Shown here one piece after another: positions 9,644 through 18,471 of a DNA stretch of 64,000 bases (position 1 is the first letter of the stretch; each line of letters starts with the position of its first letter). The notes below the pieces were generated by a model that searched no databases, was not told the DNA's origin, and was given only the letters and a program-made list of their open reading frames with translations. The stretch comes from Kiritimatiellia bacterium (lineage in GTDB: Bacteria; Verrucomicrobiota; Kiritimatiellia; RFP12; UBA1067). The position numbers and the translations under genes are program-made. The stretch covers positions 1 to 64,000 of the forward strand of contig JAFXTB010000155.1 of NCBI GenBank assembly GCA_017525225.1, read 5' to 3'.

Positions 9644-10377
9644 GTCGTTCCTCCGGTGGACTGAGCCGGTGCGGCATCGAGAAGCGGCGCGGCTTTCTTA
9701 GCGAACGGCGGCAGGCTGGTCTCGAAAAGCATGCGCCTGCCGGTACGCGGGTGGATGAAGGCCAGCCGCCAGGCATGCAGGCAGAGCCCCTTCCACCGCG
9801 TGCGCGCAGATGGGGCTCCTCCATACTTGGCATCGCCCGCCACAGCATGGCCGGCCTCGGCGAAATGCACGCGTATCTGGTTCTTGCGGCCGGTCTTGAG
9901 CATTGCGACGACCAGCGTGAAGTCGCCTTCCTCGCAGACGCGCTCCCACTCAGTGCGCGCCAGCCTGCCGGCCTTCGGATTCCTGACGGACCTCACGCGG
10001 TAGCCGTCCGCATCCTCCGCCAGATAGCTTTCGAACACCCCCTTCGCGGACGGCAGGCGCCCAGCGACGAGGGCAAGGTATGTCTTCTCGGTGATTTCGT
10101 TCCAGCGCGAACGGAAATGCTCCTGCACCTCCTCCGACTTCGCCACCATCATGACGCCCGCCGTCTCGCGGTCGAGCCTATGGACGAGGTACACGCGCTT
10201 CCTGCTTTTGGACTGGCCCTTGCGCACATAGTCGGAAAGCGCCCATTCGACGGTATATTCGCCGCCGCGCCGCGTCTCCTGCACCAGCAGCCCGGCGGAC
10301 TTCTCCAGAACGATGACGTCGTCGTCCTCGTGGATGATCCTGATGCCGCGCAACCTGGATTCGCCCTTCCTTCGCAT
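9640..10377 (-). CDS. RluA-family pseudouridine synthase
   Basis: A 245-residue RNA modification enzyme that isomerises specific uridines to pseudouridine in rRNA or tRNA. The signature HRLDRETAG with the catalytic Asp is near residue 63, preceded by IIHEDDDVIVLEKSAG, and LKTGRKNQIRVHFA and HAWRLAFIHPRTGRRM follow as expected. There is no S4 domain, so it resembles the short RluA/TruC-like members. The first residues are basic. The target uridine cannot be told from sequence. Confidence 0.92.
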   Translation of the reverse strand: MRRKGESRLRGIRIIHEDDDVIVLEKSAGLLVQETRRGGEYTVEWALSDYVRKGQSKSRKRVYLVHRLDRETAGVMMVAKSEEVQEHFRSRWNEITEKTYLALVAGRLPSAKGVFESYLAEDADGYRVRSVRNPKAGRLARTEWERVCEEGDFTLVVAMLKTGRKNQIRVHFAEAGHAVAGDAKYGGAPSARTRWKGLCLHAWRLAFIHPRTGRRMLFETSLPPFAKKAAPLLDAAPAQSTGGTT

Positions 10378-10395
10378 ATCGCGCTTCCCCCGCCC

Positions 10396-12666
10396 CTACA
10401 GATCCGCAAACGGGTTGCATGTGAACCCGCTGGACACCGTCCGCCCGCCGTATTCTCCGCCCACGCGCCTCGGGCCGGCATCGCGCCGCTGCGCACAGCC
10501 GCGGGCCTCGGGTCCGCGCGGACGCGTCCTGGCCGAGAGCGACACCCGCCCGCGGTCCCTATCCACGCCTATGACGCGCACCGTTATCTTGTCGCCCGTC
10601 TTCACCACCTCGGCGGGATCGCGCACGAAGCGGTCCGCCAGCTCGGAGACATGCACCAGGCCGTCCTGGTGGATGCCGATGTCCACGAACGCGCCGAACG
10701 CCGTCACGTTCGTGACGACACCTTCGAGCGTCATGCCCTCCTGCACGTCATCGATGGTGGTGACGTCTTCGCGGAAGGCCGGTCTCTCGAACGCGGCGCG
10801 CGGATCGCGTCCCGGCTTCTTCAGCTCCTCGAGGATGTCGCGCAACGTCGGCTCGCCAACCTCGGCGGAGACATACCGCTTCACGTCTATCCTGCTCGCG
10901 AGCGTTCCGTTGCCTACAAGCTCCTTCACCGTGACGCCCAGATCGCCGGCCATCGTCTCCACGAGCGCGTACCGCTCGGGATGCACGCCGGAGGAATCAA
11001 GCGGATTGGCCGCGCCACGTATCCTCAGGAACCCTGCGGACTGCTCGAACGCCTTGGGACCCAGTCCCGCAACCTTCTTCAGCTCTCCCCTGCTCCTGAA
11101 CGCGCCGTTCTCGTTGCGCCAGGCCACGATGCGCTTCGCAAGCGCCTCGCCTATTCCCGAGACGCGCGTCAGCAGCGGGGCCGACGCCGTGTTCAGCTCC
11201 ACGCCCACCTTGTTGACGCAGCTCACCGTGACCTCGTCGAGCTTGGCGCTCAGCAGCGGCTGGAACACGTCATGCTGGTACTGCCCCACGCCTATCGCCT
11301 TCGGGTCGATCTTCACAAGTTCGGCAAGCGGATCCTGCAGGCGGCGACCGATCGATATCGCGCCACGGACCGTCAGATCGAGATCTGGGAACTCGTCTCG
11401 GGCGATCTCGCTCGCGCTGTACACCGAAGCTCCCGCCTCTGAGACCGAAACCACCACCACGTCCTTCCTGTCCAGGAGCTTCAGCGTCGCGCGCACGAAG
11501 GCTTCCGTCTCGCGGCCGGCCGTGCCGTTGCCTACGGCTATCGCCTCCGGGTTGAATCTCGCCACTAGGCGCGCAAGCGTCTCGCGCGCCTCCGTCGGCC
11601 GCTGCATCGGGTATATCACCGTGTTGTCCAGGAACTTCCCGGTGGCGTCGAGCATGGCCACCTTGCATCCGGTGCGTATGCCGGGGTCTATCGCCAGCAC
11701 GCGCTTCTCGCCGAGCGGCGAGGCGAGAAGCAGGTTGCGCAGATTCTCCGCGAACACCTCCACCGCGGCCCGGTCGCTTGCCTGCTTCTTCTCCATCGTG
11801 ACATCCAGTTCGCATGCCGGCGCCACGAGCCGCCTGTACGCATCGGCCGCGGCCTGGCGCAGCTCGTCCGCCAGCGGACTACGCGCATCAACGCCCGCCA
11901 TCTCCTCGATGCGCTCCACGAGCGGCGCGGCATCAACCACGAGGCGCATGAACAGCACCCCTTCCGCCTGCCCGCGCCTGATGGCAAGGAACCGGTGCGA
12001 CGGCATATCGGCAAGCCTTTCCTCGAAATCGTAGTACTGCTCGAACTTCGTCGGTTCGGCGGGCCTGGGGGTGACCACGGACGATTTCACCACGGACCTT
12101 GTCGCGAACGCCTGCCGAACCAGTCCGCGCACCTCGGCCATGTCGGCAAGGCGCTCGGCGCAGATGTCGCGCGCGCCGGCAAGCGCGGCGGCGGCGTCCG
12201 GCACGTCCTTAGCGGCATCCACGAACGCGGCCGCGGCGGCGTCCGGTGACTCCGCGCCCTGCGCCCAGATGATGTCCGCCAGCGGCTCCAGCCCGCGCTC
12301 CCTCGCGATCATCGCGCGCGTACGGCGCTTGGGCCGGTATGGCAGATAGAGGTCCTCGAGCGCGCTCTTCACCATGCACTTCTCTATCTTGTCACGCAGA
12401 TCGTCGGTGAGCTTGCCCTGCTCCTCAATTGATTTCAAGATCGCGGCCCTGCGCTCCTCCAGTTCTTCGTAGTAGCCCACGCGCTCCTGCACCTTCAGGA
12501 TCTGCACCTCGTCCAGATTCCCATGCACCTCCTTGCGGTAGCGCGCGATGAAGGGCACGGTGTTGCCCTCCTGCAGAAGACGCGCCACGGCGGCAACCTG
12601 CAGGACGGTCACGCCTGCCTCGCCAGCGACGCGTGCCATCGTCTCTACGTTCAAATCTTCGTTCAT
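10396..12666 (-). CDS. tex: Tex-family RNA-binding transcription accessory protein
   Basis: A 756-residue Tex protein, a nucleic-acid-binding factor conserved in most bacteria. Visible domains: the N-terminal HTH-like helical region with VPFIARYRKEVHG, the EDLYLPYRPKRRTRA segment, a YqgF/RNase-H-like domain beginning LAIDPGIRTGCKVAMLD (about residue 325), VGQYQHDVFQ, helix-hairpin-helix repeats (FRSRGELKKVAGLGPKAFEQ, about 525) and a C-terminal S1 domain (TNVTAFGAFVDIGIHQDGL, about 650). The last 40 residues after S1 are Arg/Gly-rich. It has its own promoter upstream. Confidence 0.95.
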   Translation of the reverse strand: MNEDLNVETMARVAGEAGVTVLQVAAVARLLQEGNTVPFIARYRKEVHGNLDEVQILKVQERVGYYEELEERRAAILKSIEEQGKLTDDLRDKIEKCMVKSALEDLYLPYRPKRRTRAMIARERGLEPLADIIWAQGAESPDAAAAAFVDAAKDVPDAAAALAGARDICAERLADMAEVRGLVRQAFATRSVVKSSVVTPRPAEPTKFEQYYDFEERLADMPSHRFLAIRRGQAEGVLFMRLVVDAAPLVERIEEMAGVDARSPLADELRQAAADAYRRLVAPACELDVTMEKKQASDRAAVEVFAENLRNLLLASPLGEKRVLAIDPGIRTGCKVAMLDATGKFLDNTVIYPMQRPTEARETLARLVARFNPEAIAVGNGTAGRETEAFVRATLKLLDRKDVVVVSVSEAGASVYSASEIARDEFPDLDLTVRGAISIGRRLQDPLAELVKIDPKAIGVGQYQHDVFQPLLSAKLDEVTVSCVNKVGVELNTASAPLLTRVSGIGEALAKRIVAWRNENGAFRSRGELKKVAGLGPKAFEQSAGFLRIRGAANPLDSSGVHPERYALVETMAGDLGVTVKELVGNGTLASRIDVKRYVSAEVGEPTLRDILEELKKPGRDPRAAFERPAFREDVTTIDDVQEGMTLEGVVTNVTAFGAFVDIGIHQDGLVHVSELADRFVRDPAEVVKTGDKITVRVIGVDRDRGRVSLSARTRPRGPEARGCAQRRDAGPRRVGGEYGGRTVSSGFTCNPFADL

Positions 12667-12746
12667 CTATTCCTTGTTCCTCGTTCCTCGCATGAAGTCG
12701 GCAATGCCCCCGGCGGGCATCTCCATCTGCCGTCCCCATGCCGTTA

Positions 12747-12752
12747 ATTATA
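12747..12752 (-). promoter_or_regulatory. Extended -10 promoter for tex
   Basis: The minus strand reads TATGCTATAAT, with no strong -35. The leader of about 75 bases contains a short hairpin (ATGCCC-GCCG-GGGCAT) close to the tex start. A 12-base palindrome, GCGGCATGCCGC at 12794-12805, lies between this promoter and the next gene upstream and might be an end-of-transcript structure, but it lacks a T-run. Confidence 0.6.
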
Positions 12753-12818
12753 GCATAAAACCGTTTTAGCCTGTTGTAAATTCATAACGGAATGCGGCAT
12801 GCCGCGCCACGCAGAGCC

Positions 12819-13355
12819 TCACGAGGAAGAGCCTTGCCGCGCAAGCCATGCACAGCCGCACGCCCCTCCAACGGCCGCAGCCAGGAGTTCCGGCGAGAAC
12901 ATGATGGCGGCTGCGATGGCCACTAGGCACAGTATCCAGGCCGCCGCGAGCGGGACATGTCCCGGACGGCGATCCGACACGCGAAAGCGGCCTTTGTCCA
13001 CTGGATCGATGTAGAGGACGGGTCCGGACGACCCCAGCGGCAGCGGCACTGGATGGTCGGCGATCCAGCGGCGGCGAAGGTCCAGCCTGTACGCTCGGCG
13101 GCCCTCGACGCGCACTGCGAGGCGGCCGTCCGGCTCCATGTCCAGCTCTATGCCGGGCGGAGCGTCGAATACGACCCGCATTCGCTCTGGGCGCTCATCG
13201 AGCCTGACCGCGATCTCGGCAAGGTAGCCCGCCATATCCTTCGGGCGCGGGTCGTCTGCATCCACCGTCACGGTGACAGGTAGCCTCCGTTTCCGCGTGA
13301 GCGCCGCCACGGCCAATGGAACGGACAGCCCGGCGATAAACAACGCGATCCACAT
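12819..13355 (-). CDS. Hypothetical membrane protein, two or three segments
   Basis: Not recognised at family level. The 178-residue protein has an N-terminal hydrophobic segment (MWIALFIAGLSVPLAVAAL), a charged soluble middle of about 110 residues with repeated Arg-Leu-Asp patterns, and a C-terminal hydrophobic pair (LAAAWILCLVAIAAAIMF and LLAAAVGGACGCAWLA). It probably sits in the inner membrane with the middle domain on one side. The gene is three bases downstream of the acetyltransferase gene, so it is likely the last gene of that transcript. Confidence 0.65.
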   Translation of the reverse strand: MWIALFIAGLSVPLAVAALTRKRRLPVTVTVDADDPRPKDMAGYLAEIAVRLDERPERMRVVFDAPPGIELDMEPDGRLAVRVEGRRAYRLDLRRRWIADHPVPLPLGSSGPVLYIDPVDKGRFRVSDRRPGHVPLAAAWILCLVAIAAAIMFSPELLAAAVGGACGCAWLARQGSSS

Positions 13356-13358
13356 GGG

Positions 13359-13853
13359 TCAGGCGCCGAGGCGGCACACCATCGCCTTCTCGGGGCAGGT
13401 GAAGGGGTTGGCGTGCTTGGTGCAGTTGATGCATCCGGAGTAGAGCTTGTGCATCACCTGCGTCTTGGGAATCTCGTGGAAACCGAGCGAAGTGAAGAAC
13501 TCGGGCGCGAAGGTGAGCACCAGCACCTCTGCTGGCTGGAATGCCGCCACCCTCGAAAGTATCCGCTGCACCAGCGCGCGCCCTATGCCCATGCGGCGGC
13601 ACTGGCTGCGCACGGCAACGGACTGCACCTCGACCGTGGCATGCCGCGGCGCGCCGATCTCGGGCAACACCGTGTAGGCGGCGCAGCCTACCAGTTCCCC
13701 CTCCACCTCCGCCACAACGAAGCGATCTATGTGCGCCACGATGTCGCCCATCGGACGCGGCACGAGATCGTCGCGATGCTGCTGTATCAGCTCGAATATG
13801 CTTTCGGCGTCGGAAAGCGTGGCGTCGCGCAGACTGTAGGGTCGCTGGTTCAT
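13359..13853 (-). CDS. GNAT-family N-acetyltransferase
   Basis: A 164-residue acetyl-CoA-dependent acetyltransferase. The acetyl-CoA loop is VAVRSQCRRMGIGRALV (about residue 83-99) and FFTSLGFHEIPK follows as in N-acetylglutamate-synthase-like GNAT proteins. The C-terminus has a Cys cluster, GCINCTKHANPFTCPE, seen in some argA-like single-domain acetyltransferases; it could bind a metal. The natural acceptor may be glutamate or another amine; sequence alone does not settle this. The start overlaps the stop of the lipoprotein gene by four bases (13850-13853). Confidence 0.85.
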   Translation of the reverse strand: MNQRPYSLRDATLSDAESIFELIQQHRDDLVPRPMGDIVAHIDRFVVAEVEGELVGCAAYTVLPEIGAPRHATVEVQSVAVRSQCRRMGIGRALVQRILSRVAAFQPAEVLVLTFAPEFFTSLGFHEIPKTQVMHKLYSGCINCTKHANPFTCPEKAMVCRLGA

Positions 13854-14452
13854 CTGAGACCGGAAAGTGCATTGGCGACGGCCGTTCCCACGGCCGCGCT
13901 GAACGCTGCGGAATAGTTACCGTCGGCAGCGTCCGCCTCGCCCGACCCACTGCCCGAAAGCGCGATGTCGCGCGCCGCCCTGCCGGTGCGCACCACGTTC
14001 ACCATCACCGCCGCACGGGCCTTGCGCTCGCCAGAGGTACGGCAGTCTATCGAAAGCTCCGGCACCACCACCTCCACCACGGCGTCGGCCGACGCCACCG
14101 ATGACTGGTGCATCACGCGCCCGAAGCGGCCGTCCGCCGACAGATTCGAGAGAAGCGGTCCCTTGAGAAGCGCGGCAGGCTGCGCGGCGAACCGGTTGGC
14201 GGGATCGAACGCGACGGATCCATCCGCGCGCCTCACCGTGAACATCGGCTGGTCGTACGGCGCAAGCACGGACACGGAGCCAAGGCGCGTGGCGGCGAAC
14301 ATAGGCTTGGGCTCGGCGGACGGCAGGGCCGTTGGCGTGGACGCCTCAACCGTCCACGAGCGCGCAGGAGGCGGCGCCGATGAAAGGCACCCCGCCGACA
14401 CCGCCAGCATCGCCGCCACGACGGCCAGGCACATTACAGAACCGGATTTCAC
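13850..14452 (-). CDS. ABC-transport auxiliary lipoprotein (PqiC/MlaE-associated type)
   Basis: A 200-residue lipoprotein of the ABC_trans_aux type, which works with MCE/Mla-like lipid or solvent transport systems at the outer membrane. The start is GTG at 14452, chosen because it makes a GTGA overlap with the stop of the phosphoesterase gene and gives a lipoprotein signal peptide with lipobox VSAGC. The body shows the expected pattern ATRLGSVSVLAPYDQPMFTV, then NRFAAQPAALLKGPLLSNL. No ABC or MCE partner genes are nearby, which is odd for this family; they may be elsewhere. Confidence 0.75.
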   Translation of the reverse strand: MKSGSVMCLAVVAAMLAVSAGCLSSAPPPARSWTVEASTPTALPSAEPKPMFAATRLGSVSVLAPYDQPMFTVRRADGSVAFDPANRFAAQPAALLKGPLLSNLSADGRFGRVMHQSSVASADAVVEVVVPELSIDCRTSGERKARAAVMVNVVRTGRAARDIALSGSGSGEADAADGNYSAAFSAAVGTAVANALSGLR

Positions 14453-15186
14453 TTGCCCACCTCGAGACGGGCCGCGAGCCTTTCCGGAAGCCCTGCGGAA
14501 CGGATGCGCGCCTGCGCGGCGGCGACATCGTACTCTATGCGGCGGAAGCGGATCGTACGCGTCGCCGTGTCGTAGATGACATAGGAGGCGCGAGGGTCGC
14601 CATCGCGCGGCTGGCCCACGCTTCCCACGTTGATGAAAAGCCTCTGGCCTAGCTCTATCTTGAAGTCGGTGGGTTCGTAGTGCACCACGCCCTCCTGCCG
14701 CTTCTCGTAGATAATCGGCACATGCGTGTGGCCGTGGAAGCACAGCGGCGTGCGCTGGTACACGAAGTTCGCCTCAGCCTGCAGGTTCTCGAACACGTAG
14801 CCCCATCTCAGCGGCATGTCGAGCGTCGAATGCACGATCGTGAAACCCATTATCGGACGCGACAGCGGCAGATCGTGCAGCCACTGCAGATCGGCCTCGG
14901 AAAGCTGGCTGCGCGTCCATTCCACCACCGCCGCCGCCACCGGATGGAAGTCGGCCAGCGACTCCTCCACATACGCCACGTAGTGGTCGTGGTTGCCGCG
15001 CACCACAGGACACTTCAGCTCGTCGCGCACGACGCGGATGCATTCGGCCGGCGCCGCGTTGTAGCCCACCACGTCGCCGACGGAGATGTAGTCCGTCACG
15101 CCCTGCGAGCGCGCATCCGCCAGGACGGCGTCCAGCGCGTCTATGTTGGCGTGTATGTCGCCCAGTATGGCGTACGTCCGGCCCAT
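14449..15186 (-). CDS. Metallophosphoesterase (YfcE/DUF2437-like single-domain type)
   Basis: A 245-residue calcineurin-like phosphoesterase. All metal ligands are visible: GDIHAN near the start, GDVVGY, GNHDHY, and HGHTHVPI plus NVGSVGQPRDGDPRASY towards the end. It probably hydrolyses a phosphodiester or phosphomonoester in the cytosol; the substrate is unknown. It lies between ispD (one-base gap) and the lipoprotein (GTGA overlap), so it belongs to a four-gene run. A close paralogue of nearly equal length is in the island at 33146-33886. Confidence 0.88.
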   Translation of the reverse strand: MGRTYAILGDIHANIDALDAVLADARSQGVTDYISVGDVVGYNAAPAECIRVVRDELKCPVVRGNHDHYVAYVEESLADFHPVAAAVVEWTRSQLSEADLQWLHDLPLSRPIMGFTIVHSTLDMPLRWGYVFENLQAEANFVYQRTPLCFHGHTHVPIIYEKRQEGVVHYEPTDFKIELGQRLFINVGSVGQPRDGDPRASYVIYDTATRTIRFRRIEYDVAAAQARIRSAGLPERLAARLEVGK

Positions 15187-15187
15187 C

Positions 15188-15868
15188 TCACTTGATCTTC
15201 AGCACCCCTGCCGCGACCTGCAGATCCTCCACCGTCGTGATCTTCAGGTTCACCGCGTTCGACTCGTAGATCTTCACCGGCTCGCCGAGAAGCTCGACCG
15301 CTGCGGAATCGTCCGTCACCGTGCGCTTCTCCTCCACCACCTTCGCATACGCCCTGGCGAGCAGCGGGGCGGAGAACGCCTGCGGGGTCTGCACGGCCCA
15401 GAGCTTCGAACGATCCTCGGTATGGTCCACCTGCGCGCCCTTCTCCACATACTTCACGGTGTCCCAGATGCGGCAGCCCACCACGGCCGCGCCCGTGCGG
15501 CGCGCGAGCTTCACGACCTCCGTTATTGTTTCCGGCTTCACGCACGGCCGCGCGCCATCGTGCACCACGACGATGCGAGTGTCGGAATCCATCGCCTTGA
15601 GACCCGCCATCACGGAATCCTGCCGTTCCTTCCCGCCCGGCACGATCGCATGGATCTTCGAAACCCCGAACATCCGCACAAGGGCCTTCGCGGCCGTCTG
15701 CTGGTCCTTGCGGACCACCAGGACCACCTGATCTACATCAGGACAATGCTCGAACGCAAGCAGGCTCCAGGCTATGACCGGACGCGACCCAAGGCTCAGG
15801 AACGCCTTGTCCGTTCCCGCGCCCATGCGGTCGCTCTTGCCCGCCGCGACTATTACCGCTGTAACCAT
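15188..15868 (-). CDS. ispD: 2-C-methyl-D-erythritol 4-phosphate cytidylyltransferase
   Basis: The 226-residue third enzyme of the non-mevalonate isoprenoid pathway, making CDP-methylerythritol from MEP and CTP. The CTP-binding start AVIVAAGKSDRMG is followed by KAFLSLGSRPVI, then VPGGKERQDSV, VVHDGARPCV and AVQTPQAF, all typical of IspD. I start at ATG 15868 (MVTAVIVAAGKS) rather than seven codons further upstream. Downstream genes follow with overlaps. Confidence 0.95.
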   Translation of the reverse strand: MVTAVIVAAGKSDRMGAGTDKAFLSLGSRPVIAWSLLAFEHCPDVDQVVLVVRKDQQTAAKALVRMFGVSKIHAIVPGGKERQDSVMAGLKAMDSDTRIVVVHDGARPCVKPETITEVVKLARRTGAAVVGCRIWDTVKYVEKGAQVDHTEDRSKLWAVQTPQAFSAPLLARAYAKVVEEKRTVTDDSAAVELLGEPVKIYESNAVNLKITTVEDLQVAAGVLKIK

Positions 15869-15906
15869 TGAAAATACCTCACTCAACAATGCCTGTCTGG
15901 GGGGAG

Positions 15907-15912
15907 ATTATA
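15907..15912 (-). promoter_or_regulatory. Extended -10 promoter for ispD run
   Basis: The minus strand reads TTCTGGTATAATC, again TGN-TATAAT, about 40 bases before the ispD ATG and just after the permease stop codon. It should drive ispD and the three genes behind it. Confidence 0.6.
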
Positions 15913-15941
15913 CCAGAAATGCCCCCTGCGCGCAACCGATT

Positions 15942-17039
15942 TCAGCGCTGGCGCCAGAAAAGCCGGCATCCGATGAGGAAGAACACCACGTCTGGCAGGA
16001 AGGCCGCCAGGATCGGCGGGCACCATCCAAGCCTCGACAGCACCATGAAGGCGATCGTGAGGGCATAGAAGGAGAAGAACATCGCAAGCGCCCCCACGAT
16101 CCCCTTGAACACCGACTGCCGCCCCGTGGCTATGCCCGCCGGGATAGCGAAGAGCGTTATGACTATGCACGCGAGCGGCGAGGCTATCTGCGCCCACATG
16201 TCGTACTGCATCTTCGAGCGGTCCTTGGCCGTCATCGACGAATGCGTACGCATGAACCGCAGCATGTCCGCGATCGAGAAGTACTGCGAGTCGCGGTTCT
16301 GCAGGATGAAGTCGCGCGGCTCCTCGGTGAACGAAGGGAAGGCGCGCAGGGAGAGCTTCTCCAGCTCGGGCACGGGCGACGCCTTCTCCACGCCCTGCTC
16401 GTCGAAGTAGAACACCGTGGGATGCAGGAACCACCACAAGCCGTCGAGATACTCGGCACGGTCGCTCTTGACCGTCATCTTGCGGCCGCCCGAGGGATAG
16501 TCCACCGACACCGTCACATCCTCAAGCACCTTCGCGTCGTCCGTCACCATCAGCCCCACGTTCCATGTGCGGTCCTCCGCGGGGTTGCAGTACACGATGT
16601 TTCCGGCATGCACCATCTCCTCGTCGTTGAAGCGCGCGTTGCGGAACTGGCTCGCCCACTGGGCGTTCGCCGGCACGTACACCTCGTTGACGTACACCAC
16701 GAACGCCGCCATGAGCGTGGCGACCATCAGCAGCGGACGCACGATCGCGAAGAACCCTATTCCGCTCGCGCGCATCGCCACCAGCTCGGAGTGGCGGCAG
16801 AAGTTCCACATCGTATAGAGCGTCGCCAGCATCAGGCACGCCGGCGCAAGCCACTCGAAGTACGGCGCGAGGTAGCCCACGAAGTACCGCACGACCTTCC
16901 CCCATTCGGGCCGTGCGGCTGCAAGCCGACTGAACGAGCCGAACAGCTCGAACAGTATGTATATGGACATGAACCCGGTGAGGCAGTAGCAAAGCGGCAC
17001 CAGATATTCGCGCAGGACGTAGCGTGTCAGTATTCGCAT
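15942..17039 (-). CDS. LptF/LptG-family lipopolysaccharide export permease
   Basis: A 365-residue YjgP/YjgQ-type membrane protein that, with LptB, extracts lipopolysaccharide from the inner membrane. Two hydrophobic segments near the N-terminus (YLVPLCYCLTGFMSIYILFELF and a second around residues 65-125), a large periplasmic beta-jellyroll-like region, and four C-terminal-half segments ending in IAFMVLSRLGWCPPILAAFL match the family. Only one permease is seen here; its partner is elsewhere. The ATG lies only seven bases after the -10 box, so the mRNA is probably leaderless. Confidence 0.88.
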   Translation of the reverse strand: MRILTRYVLREYLVPLCYCLTGFMSIYILFELFGSFSRLAAARPEWGKVVRYFVGYLAPYFEWLAPACLMLATLYTMWNFCRHSELVAMRASGIGFFAIVRPLLMVATLMAAFVVYVNEVYVPANAQWASQFRNARFNDEEMVHAGNIVYCNPAEDRTWNVGLMVTDDAKVLEDVTVSVDYPSGGRKMTVKSDRAEYLDGLWWFLHPTVFYFDEQGVEKASPVPELEKLSLRAFPSFTEEPRDFILQNRDSQYFSIADMLRFMRTHSSMTAKDRSKMQYDMWAQIASPLACIVITLFAIPAGIATGRQSVFKGIVGALAMFFSFYALTIAFMVLSRLGWCPPILAAFLPDVVFFLIGCRLFWRQR

Positions 17040-17046
17040 CGCGGAT

Positions 17047-17052
17047 ATTATA
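17047..17052 (-). promoter_or_regulatory. Extended -10 giving a leaderless permease mRNA
   Basis: The minus strand reads TTTTGGTATAAT, then seven bases, then the ATG at 17039. With normal -10 spacing the transcript would begin at or next to the start codon. Confidence 0.6.
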
Positions 17053-17056
17053 CCAA

Positions 17057-17086
17057 AAAAGACGCGGCCGTGGGGCCGCGTCTTTT
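17057..17086 (-). terminator. Rho-independent terminator of the HU gene
   Basis: A perfect 13-bp stem (AAAAGACGCGGCC at 17057-17069, loop 17070-17073, complement at 17074-17086) sits 26 bases after the HU stop codon. The minus-strand transcript ends in a T-run after the stem. The stem is A/T-flanked on both sides. Confidence 0.85.
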
Positions 17087-17111
17087 CAACAGCGCAAGGC
17101 TGCCGCCTGAA

Positions 17112-17405
17112 CTACTTCAGGACGGCTTCCTTGGCGGCCTTGCAAAGACGGAACTTGGCCGTCGTCTTCGCGGCGATCTTCATCGGCTCGCCCGTCTTCG
17201 GGTTGCGGCCCATGCGGGCTTTCCGCTTGGCCTTGATGATCTTGCCCAGACCCGGGAGCATCAGCCCCTTCGGGAGCTTGGCGCCCGCGTAGGCGATCTG
17301 GACGAGCGCGTCGTAAGCGAGCGCGGCCTGCTTCTTCGAGATGCCGGCGGCTTCAGCGAGCGCAACCATCATCTCACTCTTCGTGCTAGGAACCTTCTTT
17401 GCCAT
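17112..17405 (-). CDS. HU/IHF-family DNA-binding protein
   Basis: A 97-residue nucleoid protein of the HU family: N-terminal helices (STKSEMMVALAEAAGISKKQ) and a beta-arm region with GLGKIIKAKRKARMGRNPKT and the typical GEPMKIAAKTTAKFR. It binds and bends DNA non-specifically. It is monocistronic, with its own promoter (17457-17485) and a strong terminator (17057-17086). Confidence 0.93.
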   Translation of the reverse strand: MAKKVPSTKSEMMVALAEAAGISKKQAALAYDALVQIAYAGAKLPKGLMLPGLGKIIKAKRKARMGRNPKTGEPMKIAAKTTAKFRLCKAAKEAVLK

Positions 17406-17456
17406 TTGTTTTTCTTTCCTTTTTCATCGCGAGGGGAAATCCCGCGCAACGCCTAT

Positions 17457-17485
17457 AGAATAGCGGTTTTTCGTTCCGTGCGCAA
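17457..17485 (-). promoter_or_regulatory. Sigma-70 promoter of the HU gene
   Basis: On the minus strand TTGCGC (17485-17480), a 17-base spacer and TATTCT (17462-17457). This is the one place in the backbone with a recognisable -35/-10 pair at ideal spacing; the leader is about 45 bases and ends in a purine-rich AAAGGAAAGAAAAACAA. Confidence 0.75.
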
Positions 17486-17538
17486 GGGGTAAAATGAAAA
17501 AAGTTTGATTTTTCGCGCATTGGCGATTTTCGGGGCCT

Positions 17539-18462
17539 TCAGGCGCGCGGATGGCAGCGTCGGTGCACGGACGCGAACCTGCTCTGGTCGACGTGCGTGT
17601 AGACTTGCGTCGTCGCGATCGACGAGTGCCCCAGCATCTCCTGGATCGCGCGGATGTCCGCCCCGTGCGCAAGCAGATGCGACGCGAAGCAGTGCCGCAG
17701 CACGTGCGGCGAAACGAGCGCGGGATCAAGCCCGGCCGCGGCTGCGCGCTCCTTCAGCATCTTGAACACGCCGAGACGCGAGAAACGTTTGCCGAGCCGC
17801 GTGAGGAAGATGTGGCGCACCGGCCGCCCTTCGCGAAGGAACGCGCCGCGCCCGCCAGACATGTAGCGCGCGAGCGCCTGCCCTTCCGCGGTACCGATCG
17901 GCACGAGCCTTTCCTTTGAGCCCTTGCCAACGCAGCGTATGAGATCGGCATCCGCAATGAAGTCACCTTCCTGCAGGTCGCACAGCTCGCTCACGCGAAG
18001 TCCGCTTCCATAGAGCAGCTCGAGCATCGCGCGGTCGCGCATGTCGCGCGGGGAGTCCCCCGAGACGGAATCAAGAAGGCGGCGCACCGCCTCCTCGGTG
18101 AGCGCCTTCGGCAGCACCCTTCCGCGCTTCGGCGCATCGAGTCCTTCGGAGACGTCGTTCGGCGCCAGCCCCGACGCCTTCAGATGGCGCAGGAACTCGC
18201 GCACCGCCACGAACGCCCTTGCCTTCGTCGAGGGCCGACGACGGAGCGCGTCGAGATGCGCAAGATGGAGCCGTACGTGCTCGCGCGTCACGTCGGCGCA
18301 ACCGATGATGCCGCGGGACGCCAGGAACTCCACGAAGAACGATGCATCGCGCGCGTACGCCTCGAGCGTGTTCGCTGCCACGCCGCGCACGAATGCGAGA
18401 TTGTCGCGGAAGGACCGCAGCGCCTCCTCGAGCGGCGTCGGCGCGCCTTCAGGCCGACCCAT
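17539..18462 (-). CDS. XerC/XerD-type tyrosine recombinase
   Basis: A 307-residue site-specific recombinase of the family that resolves chromosome dimers at dif. The N-terminal SAM-like domain (FRDNLAFVRGVAANTLEAYARD) is followed by the catalytic domain with all conserved residues: Arg in GSGLRVSEL, Lys in KGSKERLVP, His-x-x-Arg in SPHVLRHCFASHLL, His in LGHSSIATTQ and the nucleophile Tyr in VYTHV. It sits in housekeeping context with no island next to it, so XerC or XerD is more likely than a phage integrase. Confidence 0.9.
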   Translation of the reverse strand: MGRPEGAPTPLEEALRSFRDNLAFVRGVAANTLEAYARDASFFVEFLASRGIIGCADVTREHVRLHLAHLDALRRRPSTKARAFVAVREFLRHLKASGLAPNDVSEGLDAPKRGRVLPKALTEEAVRRLLDSVSGDSPRDMRDRAMLELLYGSGLRVSELCDLQEGDFIADADLIRCVGKGSKERLVPIGTAEGQALARYMSGGRGAFLREGRPVRHIFLTRLGKRFSRLGVFKMLKERAAAAGLDPALVSPHVLRHCFASHLLAHGADIRAIQEMLGHSSIATTQVYTHVDQSRFASVHRRCHPRA

Positions 18463-18471
18463 GCCGCCGCC

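Noticed and set aside
9751-12034. Long plus-strand frames opposite the pseudouridine synthase and tex
   Set aside because: Shadows of strongly conserved minus-strand genes; the translations have no recognisable protein pattern.
15774-17492. 572-codon plus-strand frame
   Set aside because: Runs antisense across ispD, the LPS permease and HU, all secure genes, and through the HU terminator.
17539-18462. Phage or island integrase
   Set aside because: The tyrosine recombinase sits among housekeeping genes, far from the tRNA repeats, and has XerC/D length and layout.
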